From: Halalkalibacter akibai JCM 9157
GTDB lineage: Bacteria > Bacillota > Bacilli > Bacillales > Bacillaceae_D
Assembly: GCF_000513135.1 (NCBI RefSeq)
Contig: NZ_BAUV01000005.1
Coordinates: 109,130-173,129 of the forward strand
DNA: 64,000 nt
Direction: 5' to 3'
The translations under genes were made by a program, and so were the position numbers. Within the stretch, counting starts at the first letter, position 1; each line of letters starts with the position of its first letter. This document shows, piece by piece, positions 8,657 to 17,892 of this stretch. The notes beneath the pieces were generated by a model that searched no databases, was not told the origin of the DNA, and was given only the letters and a program-made list of their open reading frames with translations.

Positions 8657-8989
8657 ATGGAAAGAGCAGTGTTTGGGGCAAGTGGATTTTTTAGTCAAGA
8701 AGCGTTTATTACCGGATTTCGTGGAATTGATCATGTTCAAGTAAGGCAAGTAAAAAGAACAAATATTGAGATCGTTGAAATTTTGTTTGACCCTTGGAAG
8801 GTCTCTTATCAGCAGTTAGTAGATCTGTTTTTCGATCTTCATGATCCAACAACTACAGAAGGCCAGTCTCTTATATTCTTTTCAAATCTTCGTCAATTAA
8901 CAGTTGCTAAGCAGAAAAAAGTGAATTTGAGGCTTCAGGTAGGTAACGTTATGACTGATATTATCCCAGTGGGTCAGCTATCCTCATAG
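8657..8989 (+). CDS. MsrA-like protein lacking the catalytic cysteine
   Basis: 110-residue relative of peptide methionine (S)-S-oxide reductase. The alignable parts are the N-terminal strand and loop, VEILFDPWKVSYQQLVDLFFDLHDPTTTEGQ, and SLIFF. In active MsrA the loop reads GCFWG with the nucleophilic Cys. Here it is GASGFFSQEAF, and the whole protein has no cysteine. It is also shorter than MsrA (usually 150 or more residues). CAAAGGAG precedes the ATG. SAM-riboswitch control ties it to methionine status, but it cannot use MsrA chemistry as seen. It may bind oxidised methionine or be decaying. Confidence 0.75.
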   Translation: MERAVFGASGFFSQEAFITGFRGIDHVQVRQVKRTNIEIVEILFDPWKVSYQQLVDLFFDLHDPTTTEGQSLIFFSNLRQLTVAKQKKVNLRLQVGNVMTDIIPVGQLSS

Positions 8990-9009
8990 CTAGAATTTAG
9001 TGCAACAAA

Positions 9010-9053
9010 GACTAGTTCATATAAAAAGAGTGAACTAGTCCTTGTTCTTTTTG
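9010..9053 (+). terminator. terminator after the MsrA-like gene
   Basis: GACTAGTTCA / TGAACTAGTC stem followed by CTTGTTCTTTTTG. Confidence 0.8.
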
Positions 9054-9088
9054 TAAATGCCGTCAATTGTTGAAAAAAAATATAATGA

Positions 9089-9706
9089 TTAATTCTTAAA
9101 CTCATGTTGTCCAATTACCATCACGGTTTCTCTTGTATCCAACCAACGATTAGTAGCTATGTCCGGATTATAAAAAAACAAAGCATCTTCCGTGATATTT
9201 CTCATGTCTGACAATGCAGCTTCTACTGCTTTAATAGACTCTTCGTCAGCAGGTTTATTGACTTGTCCATTCGCAACAGGTTCAAATTGTCTCGGTTCAT
9301 AAATGACTTCTTTTACCGTATCAGGAAATTGAGGGCTTTCTATTCTATTCAAGACAACATCTGCTACAGCGACTTTTCCTTCGAAAGGTTCTGTTTGCGC
9401 CTCGGCTCGTACAATTCTAGCCAATAGGTCAATTTCATGATCAGTGAGATTTAGATCACTAGAACTTTTTACAACAGATTTTGGTGCAGGGGATTGATCA
9501 TTTTTATGTATATGAATTTTCTGACCGACAATTATCAGATCAAGATTTGTAATTTGTGGGTTAGCTCTTGCCAATTCTGCTAATGTTAAGCCATTCGCTT
9601 TTGCGATCTTTGTCATTGTGTCTCCTTCTTGAACAGTATGAGCAAAAACAGGTGCTCCAAGAAATAGTGCTACTAGTAATGTTAGAATGAAGATTAGTTT
9701 TTTCAT
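9089..9706 (-). CDS. LysM plus SleB-type cell-wall hydrolase
   Basis: Exported 205-residue protein. A signal peptide spans residues 1-22 (cleavage near VFA). A LysM peptidoglycan-binding domain follows (about 23-68, HTVQEGDTMTKIAKANGL ... VGQKIHIH). The C-terminal hydrolase domain (about 88-205) has the SleB/CwlJ family sequence LLARIVRAEAQTEPFEGKVAV with the catalytic Glu and the VVLNRI segment. It probably cleaves cortex or wall peptidoglycan. TAGGAGGAC precedes the ATG on the minus strand. It is monocistronic. Confidence 0.9.
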   Translation of the reverse strand: MKKLIFILTLLVALFLGAPVFAHTVQEGDTMTKIAKANGLTLAELARANPQITNLDLIIVGQKIHIHKNDQSPAPKSVVKSSSDLNLTDHEIDLLARIVRAEAQTEPFEGKVAVADVVLNRIESPQFPDTVKEVIYEPRQFEPVANGQVNKPADEESIKAVEAALSDMRNITEDALFFYNPDIATNRWLDTRETVMVIGQHEFKN

Positions 9707-9891
9707 TATGTAGTCCTCCTAGTAAAATCGTTTTGATAGCTTTTTTTAACTCTATGAGAAGTTAATAGAGAATATGATTACGGTTAGATTACAAAGAGAT
9801 TACAAGATTAAATTGAGAGATTATGGAAAAAGACTTTGCTAACTACATAAGGGAGGATAGTTGCTAATAAGAAAACACCTTTTAAAAACAA

Positions 9892-9921
9892 TTGAATGAT
9901 TACTCATTCATGGTTTATAAT
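9892..9921 (+). promoter_or_regulatory. promoter overlapped by a FadR-type operator
   Basis: TTGAAT (9892-9897) and TATAAT (9916-9921) with an 18-base spacer. The spacer holds TGAATGATTACTCATTCA (9893-9910), which fits the B. subtilis FadR (YsiA) consensus TGAATGAnTAnTCATTCA at every defined position. FadR represses fatty-acid beta-oxidation genes and is released by long-chain acyl-CoA. Placement between -35 and -10 fits direct repression. Confidence 0.75.
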
Positions 9922-10007
9922 GGCAGAAGGTTATACTTTTTAAAGATTCTAACTATTTAAAGTGAGGAATCCTTTAATTGAAAAAATAGAAGGAGGTTAC
10001 GTATTTA

Positions 10008-10021
10008 TGTAAGCGCATACA
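10008..10021 (+). promoter_or_regulatory. cre site (CcpA) in the leader
   Basis: TGTAAGCGCATACA matches the cre consensus TGWAARCGYTWNCW with one mismatch. It lies downstream of the promoter and just before the ribosome site, so a roadblock-type catabolite repression is likely. Confidence 0.65.
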
Positions 10022-10040
10022 AACTAAAGGAGGAACTTGA

Positions 10041-11425
10041 ATGTCATTAGAAATTAAAAAACAAGATGGTTACTTTGGGGGAGCTCAACAGCAGGTAAGA
10101 CCTGGTCATAACGAGATGTTGTTTTATGGAATGGGCTTTTTCGGTATTATTTTAATATGGACGATGGTAGGGACTTTCTTAACCTTTTATTACACGGATA
10201 TTGCGGGGATTCCTGCTGCAATTGTTGGGACGCTAATGCTTGTTGCCCGCCTTTTAGACGGTGTGACGGATATTGGGATGGGAGCTATTGTTGATCGGAC
10301 GAAAACAAAGTACGGAAAAGCTCGTCCGTGGATTCTATGGTTGGCTATTCCTTTCGCTATATCCGGAGTTTTGTTATTTTCTGTTCCTGATCTTTCAATG
10401 ACTGGTAAAATTGTCTATGCCTATGTTACGTATTTTCTCCTTATCTTGACGTACACGGCTATATCTATACCGTATAAAACTCTCCTTGGGTTAATGACAC
10501 AAGATCAAAAAGGTCGCACATTAGTAAACATATACACAGGTGTCTTTACGATGTTAAGTACGATTTTGGTCATGACTTTAGCGCAACCAATAGCAAGTAG
10601 TATTGGTGGACAATTAGGATGGACAGTTGTTTCTATAGCAATTGCATTAATTATAATCGTTACATGTTTAACTGCTTTCTTGAAAACGAAAGAAAGGGTA
10701 GATATTGAAACGATTGCTCAAGCGAAGAAAAAGATTGCCTTTACAACAGAATTCAAAGGACTTCTGACTAATAAATATTGGATCATCATTACAATCTATT
10801 GTGTAATCGCTTACACACTTAATGCCCTTTTGTCGGGGGCAGGTATTTTCTATGCTACATATATTTTAGGAAATACAGGTTACTTTTCTTTAATTGCTCT
10901 GACTTTATTTTTACCGACCATTATCGGCTTCTTCTTTGTTGGGAAGTTAGTACAGAAGTACGGGAAACGAAACATAGCTTTAGTGGTGTCGCTCGCAGCG
11001 ATATTAGGTTCTGTTGTTAAACTAATAGACCCAACTAACCTCACTGTCTTTTTAATAGGGAATGTCATTCAAGCTTGGCCTTATTACCTATTGTTACTTT
11101 TTTATATGCGATGATTAATGATACGACAGAATATGGAGAGTGGAAATCTGGATTTAGAACTGCAGGGTTAGTGAATAGTGCTGCTAGTTTTGGAATGAAA
11201 GTTGGAGCAGGTATTGGGGGAGCTCTTATTGGTTGGTTGTTGGCTTATGGTGGTTATGTCGGGGCGTTGGCTGAACAAACAGCTGCAGCAAATAATATGA
11301 TCATCGTACTAAACCTTCACCTGCCTCTCATTCTAACAATCTTACAAGTTATTCTTTTATGGTTGTATAAATTAGATAAATTGTATCCAACGATCTTAGC
11401 TGAAATTAATCAGAGAAAAGGCTAG
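10041..11425 (+). pseudogene. GPH-family sugar:cation symporter, split by a frameshift
   Basis: Twelve-helix glycoside-pentoside-hexuronide symporter. The first reading frame (10041-11114) gives the N-terminal ~345 residues, including LLDGVTDIGMGAIVDRTKTKYGKARPW, the family's conserved DxxTDxxMGxxxDRTxxxxGKaRPW. The remaining ~115 residues, including AMINDTTEYGEWKSG, are in the +2 frame from about 11075. The two parts meet exactly where an intact homologue continues, so one base is missing near 11070-11085. AAAGGAGG precedes the start. It heads an operon with an SDR gene. The substrate is unknown. Confidence 0.85.
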
Positions 11426-11488
11426 CCTAAAGTTACCTTTTTTTGACAAGAAAATAAATTAAATAATAATTACAAAAGGATGAGGCAA

Positions 11489-12223
11489 ATGAGATTAGAA
11501 GGTAAAACAGCCATCATTACTGGTGGGGCAAATGGAATTGGTTTAGAAGCGGTTAAATTATTTACTAAAGAAGGAGCAAATGTAGCACTAGTAGACTTTA
11601 ATGAAGAAGCTGGGAGGTTACGTGAGCAAGAACTTCAATTAGATCAGGTAACATTTTTCCAAGCCGATGTCTCAAACAGAGAAAGTGTCGATGCTATGGT
11701 TCAAAGTGTTGTAGCTGAATTTGGTGGGATTGATATTTTAGTCAATAATGCAGGAATTACAAAAGATGCTACACTAAAAAAAATGAGTGTAGAAGACTTT
11801 CAGAAGGTAATAGACGTTAACTTAACAGGGGTTTTTCATAGTACACAAGCTGCTTTGCCTTTCATGCTTGAAAAAGGGAAGGGGAAAATCATTAACACAT
11901 CTTCGGTAGCTGGGGTTGGGGGAAATATTGGACAATCGAACTATTCAGCTGCTAAAGCGGGTGTGATCGGCTTAACCAAAACATGGGCAAAAGAGTTAGG
12001 GAAAAAAGGGATTAATGTAAATGCAGTTGCTCCTGGATATATTGAAACCGACATGGTGAATACGATACCTGATATGTTACTCATGCAAATTAAGATGATT
12101 ACTTCAAGCCCAAGACTTGGAAAACCATCTGATATTGCTAACGCCTATCTATTTCTAGCATCAGATGAATCCGATTTTATTAACGGACACGTATTAAATG
12201 TTGATGGGGGAATGATGAAATAA
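11489..12223 (+). CDS. SDR oxidoreductase, FabG-like
   Basis: NAD(P)-dependent short-chain dehydrogenase of 244 residues. The ATG at 11489 is chosen because AAAAGG lies nine bases upstream; an ATG at 11480 would be too close. Rossmann motif TGGANGIG (about 12-19), NNAGIT (about 86), catalytic Ser in SSVAG, YSAAK (Tyr-x3-Lys, about 150) and PGYIETDM are all present, as in 3-oxoacyl-ACP reductases and 3-hydroxyacyl-CoA dehydrogenases. It shares the FadR-type/cre promoter with the symporter, which favours a role in catabolic beta-hydroxyacyl or sugar-alcohol oxidation over fatty-acid synthesis. Confidence 0.88.
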   Translation: MRLEGKTAIITGGANGIGLEAVKLFTKEGANVALVDFNEEAGRLREQELQLDQVTFFQADVSNRESVDAMVQSVVAEFGGIDILVNNAGITKDATLKKMSVEDFQKVIDVNLTGVFHSTQAALPFMLEKGKGKIINTSSVAGVGGNIGQSNYSAAKAGVIGLTKTWAKELGKKGINVNAVAPGYIETDMVNTIPDMLLMQIKMITSSPRLGKPSDIANAYLFLASDESDFINGHVLNVDGGMMK

Positions 12224-12228
12224 GAGGA

Positions 12229-12258
12229 AGAATGGGGACGGTTCTCGTGCTTCTTTAA
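12229..12258. repeat. REP-like short repeat (GGGGACGGTTCTCGTGCTTC), copy 1
   Basis: Phrase GGGGACGGTTCTCGTGCTTC flanked by complementary GAAG/CTTC ends. Related copies lie near 14173, 17473, 22250 and 40149, always outside genes. In other Bacillaceae such phrases behave as REP/BIME elements moved by RAYT transposases; no such transposase is in this window. Confidence 0.6.
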
Positions 12259-12335
12259 CAGCGAATTTTAATAGGTAATTTAGTAACTTGTTTTGTTTTC
12301 AATAGTATAAGGATCAAAATACTTCAATGAAAAGG

Positions 12336-12377
12336 GCTCCTCCCTAGTTCATTAGGAATATAGGGAGGAGTTTTTTG
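12336..12377 (+). terminator. terminator after the SDR gene
   Basis: GCTCCTCCCTA / TAGGGAGGAG stem followed by T6. Its counterpart upstream of tRNA copy 5 (17584-17623) has nearly the same sequence. Confidence 0.8.
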
Positions 12378-12386
12378 TATATTGAA

Positions 12387-12450
12387 CTGGCTAGCAGGAT
12401 TCGAACCTGTGCATGATGGAGTCGAAGTTGGTTACCTTGCCGATTAAAGC
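12387..12450 (-). pseudogene. decayed tRNA-Gln copy
   Basis: The 3' part of tRNA-Gln is recognisable on the minus strand (TAGC acceptor remnant, T-arm GGTTCGAATCCTGC). The anticodon and D-arm are mutated, the loop region now reads TTCGACT, and the 5' acceptor strand is gone. It occupies the same relative position (after a terminator, minus strand) as the intact copies. Confidence 0.7.
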
Positions 12451-12495
12451 GAATAAGGAAGCAAAAGAACGATCCCTTTGCAGCCTACCGACATA

Positions 12496-12534
12496 AAAAA
12501 CCACCCTTAGCAAAATAAAGGATGGTTTTTTTAT
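12496..12534 (-). terminator. terminator of the first BCCT gene
   Basis: AAAAAACCAyCCTT / AAGGrTGGTTTTTT stem with runs on both sides, so usable from either strand. Confidence 0.8.
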
Positions 12535-12536
12535 GT

Positions 12537-14067
12537 TTAACCTATCTTATCAACTTGTTCTTTCTTCCAACTTGATTTATTCGGTTTTCCACTACTAATT
12601 TCATGTTTGGCAGCTTTATAAAATGAGGCTCCCATTAATAACATGACAATCGAAAATGGTAGGGCAGCAATAATCAACATATTTTGTAGTCCTTGTGTAC
12701 CACCAAAATAAACAATGATGGCAGCCATAGCTGACATAGCAAGACCCCAAACGACTTTAATAGAATTAGCAGGATTAATCGACCCTCTTGTACTTAACAT
12801 ACCAAGACAAATGTTGCCGATCTGCCGACGTAATGAAAAAGATCGCAATAACCACGATGGTTAAAAGTGATAATAATCCACCTAATGGATAATTCTGCAG
12901 GACCCCAAACGTAGTTGTTTCCAAAGAGTAATTAGAAATAACAGCCAAACCGTTTTGTTCTAGATTTAGTGCAGAAACACCAAATACAGTAAAAAAGATA
13001 AAGCAGACGAATGCTGGGACAAAAAGGACTCCTAACATAAATTCTTTAATCGTACGCCCCCTAGAAATTCTAGCAATAAAGATCCCTACAAATGGAGCCC
13101 AAGAGATCCACCAAGCCCAGTAGAAAATCGTCCAATTATCAATCCAGGTCCGGCCTGTTTCATTTAGTGGCGAAATCCGAAAACTCATATCAAAAAAGTT
13201 CGTAATATAACTCCCAAGTGTCGCTACATACATGTTCAAAATGTATAATGTAGGACCAACAATGAAGAGTAAAATCATAAGGGCTATTCCAAGTCCCATA
13301 TTGATGTTACTAAGATATTTAATGCCCTTTCCAATACCAGACCAAGCTGAGAAGATAAATAGAGCCGTAGCAATTGCTAAAATAAGTAACTGCATGCCAA
13401 ATGTGTTCGGTGTATCAAAAAGAAAAGATAATCCCCCGTTAATCTGTGCAGATCCAAATCCAAGAGTGGAGGCAACACCTACTACAGTGGCAAAAACAGC
13501 AAGTGTGTCAATTAATTTACCGGCCAGTCCTTGCATATGCTTTTTACCAAAAATTGGAATTAGCGTAGCGCTAATTAAGCCAGGTAGACCTTTGCGAAAT
13601 TTAAAATAAGCTAAAGCTAGCGCTACAAGTCCGTAAACGGCCCAAGCGTGAATTCCCCAATGAAAAAATGAGTACTGCAGTGACTGCCTAATCGCTTCAT
13701 TGGAACCTGCCTCAGCTGTTGGAGGGTTAATAAATGCATGAGAAATTGGCTCAGCAGTCGTCCAAAAAACCAATCCCATCCCCATTCCCGCACTAAACAA
13801 CATAGCAAACCACGAAGGCAAACTAAATTCGGGATGGTCACTTTCTTTACCTAATTTAATTTTTCCAAAGCGGGAAAAAATAAGGTAGATACAGAAAGAC
13901 AAAAACAACATAATAATCAATAAGTAGTACCAACCAAATGCTTCAGAAATATACGATGTTACATTTGAAGATACGGCCTGTAAGTGACCAGGAGCAATGG
14001 CACCCCAAAAGACAAATACGGCACAGATAGAAAGTGAATACCAAAAAACGGCACTTTCATTCTTCAC
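12537..14067 (-). pseudogene. BCCT-family osmolyte transporter, frameshifted
   Basis: Betaine/choline/carnitine transporter family, twelve helices, sodium- or proton-coupled uptake of compatible solutes. The N-terminal ~420 residues run from 14067 to about 12800 and include GMGMGLVFWTTAEP and the family motif region WWISWAPFVGIFIARISRGRTIKEF. The frame is lost in FFITSAD, and the C-terminal part (STRGSINPANSIKVVWG...) resumes in another frame near 12815. An intact gene needs about two more bases across this short stretch, so two one-base deletions or one two-base deletion occurred, or the assembly is wrong there. Confidence 0.88.
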
Positions 14068-14385
14068 ACTCTCACCTCAATTCATGAATTTAAGAACTAG
14101 GTTATTATCTCTTAACTTATGAAATTAATCAAATAGACTGGTTGTAAGTGGGCGTTTTCGTTAACTTGACGGGGGATGCAAAGGGACGGTTATAGTGCTT
14201 TCTCTAACAGTTAGAAGAAACGAGAGACTGCAGCTAGTAGAAGCACTCTTCGATACAAGTACAAGCCTGAATACTCTAATCTTTTGCTGAATTTATAAAA
14301 ATACCCGAACAAATTAATTCTCTACACATACGATGTCTTGTGGAGTGAAGTTAAGACTTCAACAATAAATAAAGGAGTTGTTACA
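14068..14385. other. intergenic between the BCCT gene and yjcZ-like gene
   Basis: Holds a degenerate REP-like phrase (AAAGGGACGGTT, 14177-14188) and a possible mother-cell-type -10 (CATACGATG near 14328) before the YjcZ-like gene. No other coding or RNA signal is visible. Confidence 0.4.
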
Positions 14386-14502
14386 ATGACTGGAGTTGCA
14401 GGAGCAGGATATGGTGGAGGATTTGCATTATTAGTTGTGCTATTTATCCTACTTGTTATTATTGGTGCAAGTTGGGGTGGAGCAGGATACGGCGCTTACT
14501 AA
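14386..14502 (+). CDS. YjcZ-family sporulation peptide
   Basis: 38-residue peptide with the hallmark of the YjcZ family: a Gly/Tyr-rich start (GAGYGGG), one hydrophobic helix (FALLVVLFILLVIIGA), and a Gly-rich tail ending GGAGYGAY. AAAGGAG lies ten bases before the ATG. These peptides are made during sporulation in Bacillus and are likely membrane or coat associated; their exact job is unknown. Confidence 0.85.
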   Translation: MTGVAGAGYGGGFALLVVLFILLVIIGASWGGAGYGAY

Positions 14503-14553
14503 ATAAGAAAAGAGCGCAATGGGTTGGTTCGTTCAGCCGAACGTTAGCGTAAA

Positions 14554-14599
14554 AGAAGGCACAATTAGCGGATTTTATCTGCTTGTTGTGCCTTCAATT
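14554..14599 (+). terminator. terminator after the yjcZ-like gene
   Basis: GAAGGCACAA ... TTGTGCCTTC perfect stem, followed by a weak T-tract. Confidence 0.65.
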
Positions 14600-14789
14600 G
14601 GTTCTATACATCAAACATCCTTGCATCTTTTTTTGCCGAGGGAAATGAATTTACAATTCTTTGAACCTGGTAACATATTTTGTTAAAAATAATTGATTGC
14701 ATAATTATACATAAAAATGATATATTGTTTCTTGTTCAAAAAAAGCATTAAATATTATTGTGAAATAGAAGAATTGGGAGAGAGACATC

Positions 14790-16175
14790 ATGGAAGTTGA
14801 AAAACTACAAACATTAGATATTAAAAAAGATAAAGAATACACAGCAAAACAATATATGAAGTTTTGGTTACCGTCATTAATAGGAGTTTTGCTATTTCTA
14901 GTGCCAATATCAATAAATGACAAGGTAACGATTGGTCTCGGGGTGTTAGCAGATGCGCTGCAAGGGGCGATTGCGGATTATATTCCTTTCATTATGACAG
15001 TTATTCTATGTTTATCTGCCATTGGTAGTATAGTAGTTACACTAACTAAACCTGAAGCTGTCAAACAGAGTCCATTTTTAAATAGTTTATTTAACATTAC
15101 GCCATTTTGGTTGGTGCTTAGAATCATTGGTGCGGTTTTTGCTATTTTAATTCTTAACGAGGTAGGTCCTGAATTCATCTGGTCAGCTTATACGGGTGGG
15201 GTTGTGCTCTATGATTTAATTCCAGTATTAATGGTTTGGTTCTTATTTGCTTGTTTATTTATGCCACTATTGCTTCAGTTTGGGTTAATGGATTTTATCG
15301 GCACATTGGTACGTAAAATTATGTATCCTTTATTTAAACTTCCTGGACGTTCGTCTGTTGATGCATTGGCATCTTGGATGGGAAGTGGAACAGTTGGTGT
15401 ATTATTAACGACGCAGCAATATGAATCTGGTTATTATACAAAACGAGAAGCTGCTGTTGTGGCAACGAATTTTTCCATTGCGTCCATTGCGTTTAGTCTT
15501 GTGATTGCAAAGTTTCTAAACATTGATCATATGTTTATACAATTTTATTTTACGGTAATTGTAACAGGGATTATTGCCGCAATTATTTGCCCGAGAATTC
15601 CGCCGCTTTCATTAAAAAAGGATGCATATTATGAGCCTGTAGGTAAACAAATTGATGAAGTGGTTCCAGAAGGAGTATCAAGTTTCCGTTGGGGAGTTGA
15701 ACAAGCTGTAGAAAGAGCGAGTCAAGTGAAGAGTTACCGTAATGTAATAAAAAGTGGAATTCAAAATGTCATTGATATTTGGTTTGCCTTAATTCCATTA
15801 GTGATGGCGCTAGGAACGATTGCTCTAATCATAGCCGAATTCACACCAATTTTTACTTACTTATCTTATCCTTTTGTCCCGTTCCTACAGTTACTACAAA
15901 TTCCTGAGGCACAAGCTGCCGCTCCGGCCATGATTGTTGGGTTTGCTGACATGTTTTTACCTGCGGTTATTGGGAGTGGAATTGAGTCAGAACTTACACG
16001 TTTCGTGATTGGAGTTATGTCTTTAACACAGTTGGTTTACATGTCTGAAATTGGGATTTTGTTGTTAAAGTCGAAAATTCCTATTTCATTTGTTCAATTG
16101 TTTATTATCTTTTTACAAAGAACGATCATTACGTTGCCAGTAGCTGCTGCAATGGCACACTTTTTATTCTTCTAA
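14790..16175 (+). CDS. YjiH-family membrane protein (Gate domain)
   Basis: 461-residue integral membrane protein with about ten helices. It resembles the YjiH/YjiG nucleoside-recognition (Gate) family: LPGRSSVDALASWMGSGTVGVLLT in the middle and AAAPAMIVGFADMFLPAVIGSGIESE near the end are the two conserved segments. The ATG follows GGGAGAGA. No YjiG partner gene is adjacent. The substrate is unknown; a sodium-coupled solute transporter is the family guess. Confidence 0.82.
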   Translation: MEVEKLQTLDIKKDKEYTAKQYMKFWLPSLIGVLLFLVPISINDKVTIGLGVLADALQGAIADYIPFIMTVILCLSAIGSIVVTLTKPEAVKQSPFLNSLFNITPFWLVLRIIGAVFAILILNEVGPEFIWSAYTGGVVLYDLIPVLMVWFLFACLFMPLLLQFGLMDFIGTLVRKIMYPLFKLPGRSSVDALASWMGSGTVGVLLTTQQYESGYYTKREAAVVATNFSIASIAFSLVIAKFLNIDHMFIQFYFTVIVTGIIAAIICPRIPPLSLKKDAYYEPVGKQIDEVVPEGVSSFRWGVEQAVERASQVKSYRNVIKSGIQNVIDIWFALIPLVMALGTIALIIAEFTPIFTYLSYPFVPFLQLLQIPEAQAAAPAMIVGFADMFLPAVIGSGIESELTRFVIGVMSLTQLVYMSEIGILLLKSKIPISFVQLFIIFLQRTIITLPVAAAMAHFLFF

Positions 16176-16212
16176 AAATAAGATAAAGTAAGTAATGGCG
16201 ATTATTATGAAA

Positions 16213-16244
16213 AAAGCATTGGTGTCTACCAATGCTTTCTATTT
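16213..16244 (+). terminator. terminator after the yjiH-like gene
   Basis: AAAGCATTGGT GTCT ACCAATGCTTT perfect stem followed by CTATTTG. Confidence 0.85.
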
Positions 16245-16284
16245 GTTTATATACAAGAATGAAATTTGAAAGGTGAATGATAAC

Positions 16285-17463
16285 GTGAATGTTGAATCAT
16301 TTTTTTCTAAATCAACTAAAGAAGCACTTCAGAATGACCCACCAGGTGAGTGGATGCCAGCTCTTCCAGACGAATGCATACGTCTAAGTTCCGGCTACCC
16401 AGCACCACATTTAATGCCTGATAAAGAGATAAAAGCAGCGGTAGCCCGTTTGCTTGAAGAAGAGAAGGATCAGCCACTGCATTATTTAGGTAGTCCGAAA
16501 ATGGAAAAATTAAAAGAGCAAATATTAGATAGGTTAAGCATACGAGGTATGAATGTCTCAACAGATGAGTTGTTAATTACCGCTGGTGCCTGTCAGGCGA
16601 TTGATCTTATTGCTCGTGTTCTCATTGATGATGAAACACTTGTAGTAATCGAAGCACCTACCTATATGGAAGCGTTAGAAATTTTTAAGAATTACACGAA
16701 CCACTTTATTAGTATTCCAGTTGATGAGTATGGATTACAAACCGATCTTTTAGAAGAAGTACTTGTAGAAAGAAAAGAGAAAGGTCTCAGCCTTCCACGT
16801 TTTTTATATACGATACCGACGTTTCAAAATCCAACAGGTACGACGATGACAGAAGAACGAAGGAAGCATGTGTTGGAGCTCTCAGCTAAATACAATTTCC
16901 TTATTTTAGAGGATGATGCATATGGAGAATTACACTTTGATAAGCATTCCACTCCATTAAAAGCAATGGATACAGACGGCCGTGTTCTTCATGTTGGATC
17001 TTTATCTAAAGTAGTAGCCCCCGGAATGAGAATTGGCTGGATTGCGGCAACATCTGAATTTATTACGGCCTTGGCGTGGTTTAAAAAGGATTTGGATCAT
17101 CCATTTGCTCAAGCCACAATGGCTGTATATTTAGAGAGTATTGATATGCAAGAGAGGGTAGAAACATTAAGAGCCACGTACCAAGCTAATTGTTCCGTCT
17201 TACTTTCTGCTCTCGAACAATATTTACCAAAATCCGCTTCCTGGTATGTTCCGAATGGAGGATATTTTGTATGGGTTAAAGTTACAGGTGATACGTCAGA
17301 ATTATTAGCTCCGGCGTTGGAAGAAGGGGTATCCTTCGTTCCGGGAAAATACTTTTTCTTAGATCAACAAGATGGAACGAAATATCTACGTCTGTCATTT
17401 AGTTATGCCGATGAAAAGAGGATTGTTGAAGGGGTTAAAAGACTTGGTAGTGTGCTGAAATAG
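16285..17463 (+). CDS. PLP-dependent aminotransferase, class I/II
   Basis: Fold-type I aminotransferase of about 392 residues. GTG at 16285 is favoured because AAAGGTGA is eight bases upstream; a GTG at 16273 is also in frame. PLP-binding features: GACQAIDLIARVL, PTFQNPTGTTM, LEDDAYGELHF (Asp and Tyr contacts), the Schiff-base Lys in HVGSLSKVVAPGMRIGW, and the C-terminal Arg in YLRLSFSY. It groups by motif with 2-aminoadipate/valine-pyruvate type (MocR-like) enzymes, without a DNA-binding domain. The amino acid substrate cannot be read from sequence. Confidence 0.88.
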   Translation: MNVESFFSKSTKEALQNDPPGEWMPALPDECIRLSSGYPAPHLMPDKEIKAAVARLLEEEKDQPLHYLGSPKMEKLKEQILDRLSIRGMNVSTDELLITAGACQAIDLIARVLIDDETLVVIEAPTYMEALEIFKNYTNHFISIPVDEYGLQTDLLEEVLVERKEKGLSLPRFLYTIPTFQNPTGTTMTEERRKHVLELSAKYNFLILEDDAYGELHFDKHSTPLKAMDTDGRVLHVGSLSKVVAPGMRIGWIAATSEFITALAWFKKDLDHPFAQATMAVYLESIDMQERVETLRATYQANCSVLLSALEQYLPKSASWYVPNGGYFVWVKVTGDTSELLAPALEEGVSFVPGKYFFLDQQDGTKYLRLSFSYADEKRIVEGVKRLGSVLK

Positions 17464-17505
17464 GAAGCGAGGGAAGAAGCGTGGGGACGGTTCTCGTGCT
17501 TCTTT
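17463..17505. repeat. REP-like short repeat, copy 3
   Basis: GAAGCGTGGGGACGGTTCTC then GTGCTTC, with GAAGC/GCTTC complementary ends. Same phrase as at 12229 and 22250. Confidence 0.6.
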
Positions 17506-17579
17506 AAAATTTGTAGGTTATTTATTAACATTTATAGAAGAAAAAACCTTGTAATAATATTAAAATACTCTAATAAACA

Positions 17580-17623
17580 GGCTCCTCCTAAAGTTCATTA
17601 AGAACCTAGAGAGGAGCCTTTTG
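17580..17623 (+). terminator. terminator after the aminotransferase gene
   Basis: GGCTCCTC ... GAGGAGCC stem then TTTTG; near-copy of the terminator at 12336-12377. Confidence 0.75.
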
Positions 17624-17628
17624 TTTAA

Positions 17629-17700
17629 CTGGGCTAGCAGGATTTGAACCTACGCATGACGGAGTCAAAGTCCGTTGCCTTACCGCTTGGCTATAGCCCA
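17629..17700 (-). tRNA. tRNA-Gln (anticodon TTG), copy 4
   Basis: 72-nt cloverleaf on the minus strand, identical to copies 1 and 2 except TTCAAAT in place of TTCGAAT in the T-loop. The upstream side again carries the CTATTTTTAGTATGG promoter-like context. Confidence 0.92.
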
Positions 17701-17892
17701 ACGCTATTTTTAGTATGGATGGAATTAGATTTAATTATACAAACGAAACGAAAGAAGTAAGGATGAGAACTATCCCTTGCAACTGCGCCTATTTTTGCAA
17801 TGTATATTTTTCTTTGTGTAACATATATATTGCATTATGAGTACTATATATTGTATGATCTGTTTATACAACAATTTACGGAGGTGTAAAAA

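Larger units (their letters stand above)
9707..10040. other. divergent control region of hydrolase and sugar-transport operon
   Basis: No gene. It contains the promoter, the FadR-like operator and the cre site for the plus-strand operon, annotated separately. The left half (9720-9890) shows nothing specific. Confidence 0.6.

Noticed and set aside
8657..8989. Functional MsrA
   Set aside because: The catalytic cysteine and every other cysteine are absent, so the name would be misleading.
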